Origin: Watersipora subatra
Taxonomy: Eukaryota; Bryozoa; Gymnolaemata; Cheilostomatida; Watersiporidae
Direction of reading: 5' to 3'
Assembly (NCBI RefSeq): GCF_963576615.1
Contig: NC_088708.1
Location: 25,799,191-25,863,190 of the forward strand
DNA length: 64,000 nt
Shown: positions 54,401-60,900 of the stretch, piece after piece
Numbering within the stretch: position 1 is the first letter of the stretch
Layout of the letters: each line of letters opens with the position of its first letter
Notes under the pieces: model-generated
What the model was told of the DNA's origin: nothing
Seen by the model: the letters and a program-made list of their open reading frames with translations, nothing else
Databases searched by the model: none
Position numbers and translations under genes: made by a program

Positions 54401-57400
54401 AGAAAAGTTTAGCGTGAATGTGAAGAGTGATCTTAGCATAGGAAGTACTCTCGAAGACTTCTGCTGCAAGCGAATGAAATGTGATGACATTTTCAACAGA
54501 AAATTAACACTAATAAGGAAAGAATAAATAAGGAAATAATGAAAAAATAGTGCAATCAAAACAACTTCTAAGGATTTCTAAACTACAAGAAAGTGTTGGA
54601 GTTAACTTTGCAGATAACTATCAAAGCCTATTCACAACGTGAAATGATACTGAAGCACCAACAAATAACATTTCCACGCATCTGATTATTTGCCATGCAG
54701 TTAGCAGAGCTAATTTGTGCAGACACTCTTCAGTAGCAGCAAAATAATGTTTTTAAGCTGTGAAGAAATAATCTAGACAAGACAGGTGTTGTGTTACTGA
54801 TCTTGTGCGATGTTAGTACTACAGTTACAAATCACCAAAGTTAGAAAAATATGGCTGATTTGAGTGCACACGGACATCGGACTTATTAGTGAGTGAGTCT
54901 CATTAATACTCTTGACAAGTGCCAACAGGTTTATGTGCAAATTAATAATTGTAAACTATAAGACATGAGTCTGCATCAAACAGACTTGCAGGAAACACAT
55001 CTAAAGTTGCTACATCTTACTGTGTCAGTTTCACGCCTCTTTCTGTCCTGGAGAAATGAATAGGAATTAGTTGGGTGCATTCAAATACAGAAGTGATATA
55101 GAATACTCCAAGTCGGCCCATTGTTATATTTTAGCTGACAGTAGAACAATCCATTAAATTAGAATAAAGAAAAGATATTTAACTGTCTGCTATTGTAGTA
55201 TTGCTAGATTGTATATCGCAAACACTAAATGAAGGAGCTGCATGCAAAATTAATTTGAAAATATTATACCTTTACTACACTCGTTCAGTTTGAAAGTTAA
55301 AAGACAAAATTCAGTTACTTAACAAATGCGTAATGCGAAAGGTTTTTTAATGGATCAAAAAGACTGACCTAGTTGGTTTACCAAATATTGAAGAACGAGT
55401 AAAAGGCATGGAATCTTTCAGTGTTAATTTTTACAAAAAGGAAGAACTATCAAATTTGACAAGTGGTCACGATCACATTATTATCATAAGATGTTTCTTG
55501 TTTACGTAATTTGACTCCTTTATTTTTATGTTTACAATAAGTTAAACTGTTTTCAAGAGAAGTTCTGCATGCTTACCTTAAGTTGAATGAGTGTTTTACC
55601 TTAATCTTAATGAAAAAATCTGCATTTAAAACATTGACTAAAGTGACCGATAGAGTTAGAAATAATATGTGATGTAAGAAGTCACAAATATGCGAAGTAC
55701 GTGACAACTAGAAGGAAACGCATTACTCATACAGTCAGAATTTAACAGAATACATGTACGACTGTCTTAGTCAAAGCAACATGCAATTCATACATTGAAA
55801 GTAAACAAATTTTCAACTCATAACTATAAGTATGCAACTGTATGACTCATATGATCATAAGTATGCAACTGTATGATTCATATGGCCCTAAGTATGCAAC
55901 TGTATTATTCATGTGGCCATAAGTATGCAACTGTATGATTCATATGGCCCTAAGTATGCAACTGTATGATTCATATGGCCATAAGTATGCAACTGTATGA
56001 TTCATATGATCATAAGTATGCAGCTGTATGACTCATATGACCATAAGTATGCGACTGTATGACTCATATGGTCCTAAGTATGCAACTGTATAACTCATAT
56101 GATCATAAGTATGCAACTGTATGATTCATATGGTCATAAGTATGCAGCTGTATGATTCATATGGCCATAAGTATGCAACTGTATGACTCATATGATCATA
56201 AGTATGCAACTGTATGACTCATATGATCATAAGTATGCAACTGTATGACTCATATGATCATAAGTATGCAACTGTATGACTCATATGGCCCTAAGTATGC
56301 AACTGTATAACTCATATGATCATAAGTATGCAACGGTATGACTCATATGATCATAAGTATGCAACTGTATGACTCATATGGCCCTAAGTATGCAACTGTA
56401 TAACTCATATGATCATAAGTATGCAGCTGTATGATTCATATGATCATAAGTATGCAGCTGTATAACTCATATGGTCATAAGTATGCAACTGTATAACTCA
56501 TATGATCATAAGTATGCAGTAGTATGACTCATATGATCATAAGTATGCAGCTGTATGACTCATATGATCATAAGTATGCAACTGTATGACTCATATGATC
56601 ATAAGTATGCATCTGTATAACTCATATGATCATAAGTATGCAACTGTATAACTCATATGATCATAAGTATGCAGCTGTATAACTCATATGATCATAAGTA
56701 TGCAACTGTATGACTCATATGATTATAAGTATGCAACTGTATGACTCATATGATTATAAGTATGCAGCTGTATGACTCATATGATCATAAGTATGCGACT
56801 GTATGATTCATATGATTATAAGTATGCAACTGTATGACTCATATGGCCATAAGTATGCAACTGTATGACTCATATGGCCATAAGTATGCAACTGTATGAC
56901 TCATATGATCATAAGTACATATATGCAACTGTATGATTCATGCGGTCATAAGTATGCAACTGTGTGAGACATGGTAACAAATGACTAGGATTAATTAAGT
57001 CGCTAAAAAGAATTAATGATTATTCATCAAATGCTGACAAACAAGAAACATGCTCAGTTCATCATGAGTAAACATTGTAAGATTGAGCCACCTACCGAAG
57101 TAGTTTGTTTCGCTTTATTGGCTTTGTTGGCACCCAGAAGGTTCCCTAAAATAAGTTCGTTATAATATAATTCAAACTTGAATATTTCCAGAGCCGCAAG
57201 CAAGTATGACGATGATAAAATCTTTAGCTTTTTCATCATCTGAATTTATGATGAACTCATAAACTTCATCATGAAATTTAGGAAAAAGTTTTATGGTGAA
57301 AATAGTGAGCAAAATTTATGATTGGCTACTATGCAAGACATTGGTGGAAGCCAATTCAATTAATTAATTGATTCGAGTTGCTGATGAAGTCAGAAAAAAC

Positions 57401-57907
57401 CAATCCAGTGAAATTTTATTCCGGGTAGATTCTAATAACCTTAGCCTTGAGTCTAACTCGTAATGGCACATTAATGAAAAAGGAGGGACATTTCTAACAT
57501 ATTTAGTACGTGCTTGTGCCACATCTTGTTAGCATTTGCATGAGCTCCCCAGATACTCTACCCACCTAATGTGCCGAGGAAGGACGACACAGTCTTCTTT
57601 GTTTCAGCGTAGTCCAATTTATTTCCACTTTGCAGAACCTCCATACCTTCTTGCAGTTTGTTGTTTGCTGCCTCGATAGCGTTTTCGCTCACCTATGGTG
57701 TATGTACACAAAGTTCTGAGACTACCTTTGACAGCGACTAACAAACAGACGACACAATCAAGCTATCTCAAAAGGTTTTAACTTTAAACTTCAACTAACG
57801 GTACAACTCTTGATGTACTTTCGATTCTTGTATGGCATAATTTAAAAAATATTTCTGCTGGAAATAAAAATATAGCTAATAAAATATTAAAATAAAATAA
57901 TAATATG

Positions 57908-57993
<86 letters not shown>

Positions 57994-60900
57994 AAGAGTG
58001 TATAACTCAACATATCACTCAATAGCATTTCCTTTGAAATAAATATAATATATAAATAAGTAAGACCATATAAAATTTTACTAGATGATGACATGGAAGG
58101 CTGGCGTGATAAGCGCGCTGTGACAGCCAAAACAGGTGGTTTTAAATTAAAAAAGCACTATTTCTATGTAATAGAATGCTGTGGCTAGAGACAACCTATG
58201 ACCTTAGTCAAAGCAATAAATTCCAAGTACCTCATCCTCATTAGCGAGCAGACTTTGTAACACAGTGGTGCATTTTATAACATCATTAGCAGTGTGCTGT
58301 GGAAAGTGTGTGGTTACCACACTAACGGCTGCTTCTCTCATCTATGATAACAAAATGATGAACAGAAACATTCTTGCAGGCATTGAAAGGATGCAAACGC
58401 AACATGGTTTGAATATATGTTCAGCATATGCATAACTAAAACATTGGAACGTGTTAATAATACTTTTAATTTTATTATGGTATTATAATGGTATGGTATT
58501 ACTATTTTCTCTGCAAAGGGCCCTGCAAAGGTATGGACCCAAACATGAATGTATATACATGCATGCGTATGAACAAACAGGCATAATTATGTAAACACAA
58601 ATATACATGCACACATATACATACAAAGATACACAAACACATATACCTACATGTATGCAATCATACAAACATACGACGATAGACATAATGAAGTTCATGA
58701 ACAAAACTTACAGCTGTTTTCTCAGTACGCAACTTCTCAGCCTCTTCGTCATTTACGGCTGAACTATTGTTGTTATCTGTATTTGCAGTCACTGAAAAGT
58801 TTAAAAATTAGGTCTTAACACAACCAAGAAAAAGTGGTAAATATAGCAAGAAGTAATTCATTTGGTGGTAACGATGACGATTTGATGATTGGCTGAGCTA
58901 ATAAGTACATGTAGCTAATAAGTACATATAGCTAATAAGTACATGTAGCTTTCATGGTTGAGTCAAAAGCAAATTGTAAGTCTAGACATAAACTACAAAC
59001 ACACAGGGCTTGTTAGTTAGCCTTGACTCGGGTTTACGCACTTGTCATGATAGAATATTAACAGAGGTCCATAATAGCAGGTATTAGCAGCATTGAAACA
59101 GATAGTAGTTATAGCGGATAGTAGTATAGATGTTTTCACACGAGACTTTGTGGGAAATACACTCTCCTCACTAATGCTTGGTTAGTTTTGAACCATATCC
59201 TAATGGATACGACAAGCTATAGAAATAGTGGGTATCCAAAAGAAGAAGTGTCAGGTGCGTTCATTTTTGTCAGTATACAGAAATGACCAGACACAAAAAC
59301 TACCGGTAATTAGAATGAATGGCTGCAAGATTCTGCCACTCTTTGCCATTCCTTAGGAGCTCCTGCTCTCTATCAAATCTAACAGGTTAGACACTCCAAC
59401 AAATACTGTTCATGCTATAACTCAGAGGGAACACTGTGATATAACCAGAGAAGCAGCTGACTGAGGCACATTTGACTAAAGTCTTTTATATCGAAGTGGG
59501 TAGTGATTGTGCTAGAGTTGACGAAAGTGCTAAGAAGGTCGAACTAAACTGATGCAATCTACTTTGAGAGAGAGTCAACTTCTAGCTAATAATGCCTATA
59601 GTCAATGTTCCAAACAATGTCAATGGTCAATGTTACAAACAATGCCAATGGTCAATGTAACAAACAATGCCAATGGTCAATGTTACAAACAATGCCAATG
59701 GCCAATGTTACAAACAATGCAAATGGTCAATGTAACAAACAATGTCAATGGTCAATGTTACAAACAATGTCAATGGTCAATGTTACAAACAATGCAAATG
59801 GTCAATGTAACAAACAATGCCAATGGTCAATGTCACAAACAATGCCAATGGCCAATGTTACAAACAATGCAAATGGTCAATGTAACAAACAATGCCAATG
59901 GTCAATGTCACAAACAATGCCAATGGCCAATGTTACAAACAATGCAAATGGTCAATGTAACAAACAATGCCAATGGTCAATATTACAGACAATGCCAATG
60001 GCCAATGTTACAAACAATGTTACAAAAGGATGACTTCGATGGTCAATTCCAGAGGAAGCATGCTTCATCTTCCTAACACACCATTTACAGTACTGATAGT
60101 ACTCACACCTGTTTAACAAGCACACTCTATCTACCCTTAGTATGACAAAATTGCATGATTTGAGGTCATAATTAGGCTGCAATGCAACACGAGAAGGCAA
60201 AAGACAAGGTTCTGTGTCATTAGGTTGCACCAGACTGTCTACTATCACAGAACTTTAGACAGTAACACTGGGATCACTCCTGTCCATACTTACGGTTCAT
60301 GCAACTGACATTGAAAACTCTACACCGCATTTCTTCAAACATAGTGAGAAATGGTTGATTCATTCACAAAGAAAGTGAAACTTAACTGAGACTACAGTAT
60401 TAGTGTTTTGATTAAAATGCAGAAAATGCACAGACAACCAGAGACGCAAACAAATTTTACAGATTTTCCTTGGACTCAATGCAACAATGCAGAATTGGCT
60501 ATAAAAATGTAACAAAATCTTGGCTCATCATAATCATTATAATTGTTCATAGAATTCTAATTTTAAACCCAACAATTAAAATCTGACAAGCGAAAGGATG
60601 AGAGAAATCTATCCACTATGTGAAAATATATAGACAAAAAGTATTAGAATATGTAATCATTCCGGTTTATAGCAAAAGGCTACCTGATAGTTATATTGAT
60701 GCAAATACATTGTATAGCTGAAAACTAGTGTGCACTTGTTGCAGAAAAGAATGGGCTGTCAACTCATCACCGTGTACTTAACATAACAAAACAAGGGGCA
60801 GTACTATCATTGCTAATATTCTTACCAGCTTGTACTCCTGGCACATAAACCCTCCGTTGGTATTGGCCAATATACAGTGCGCCAACACTAAAGTAGCAAA

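Noticed and set aside
60260..60300. Extra polycystin exon before a strong GTAAGTATGG donor
   Set aside because: No acceptor gives an open segment that fits the phases; exons 2 and 3 join directly in phase.
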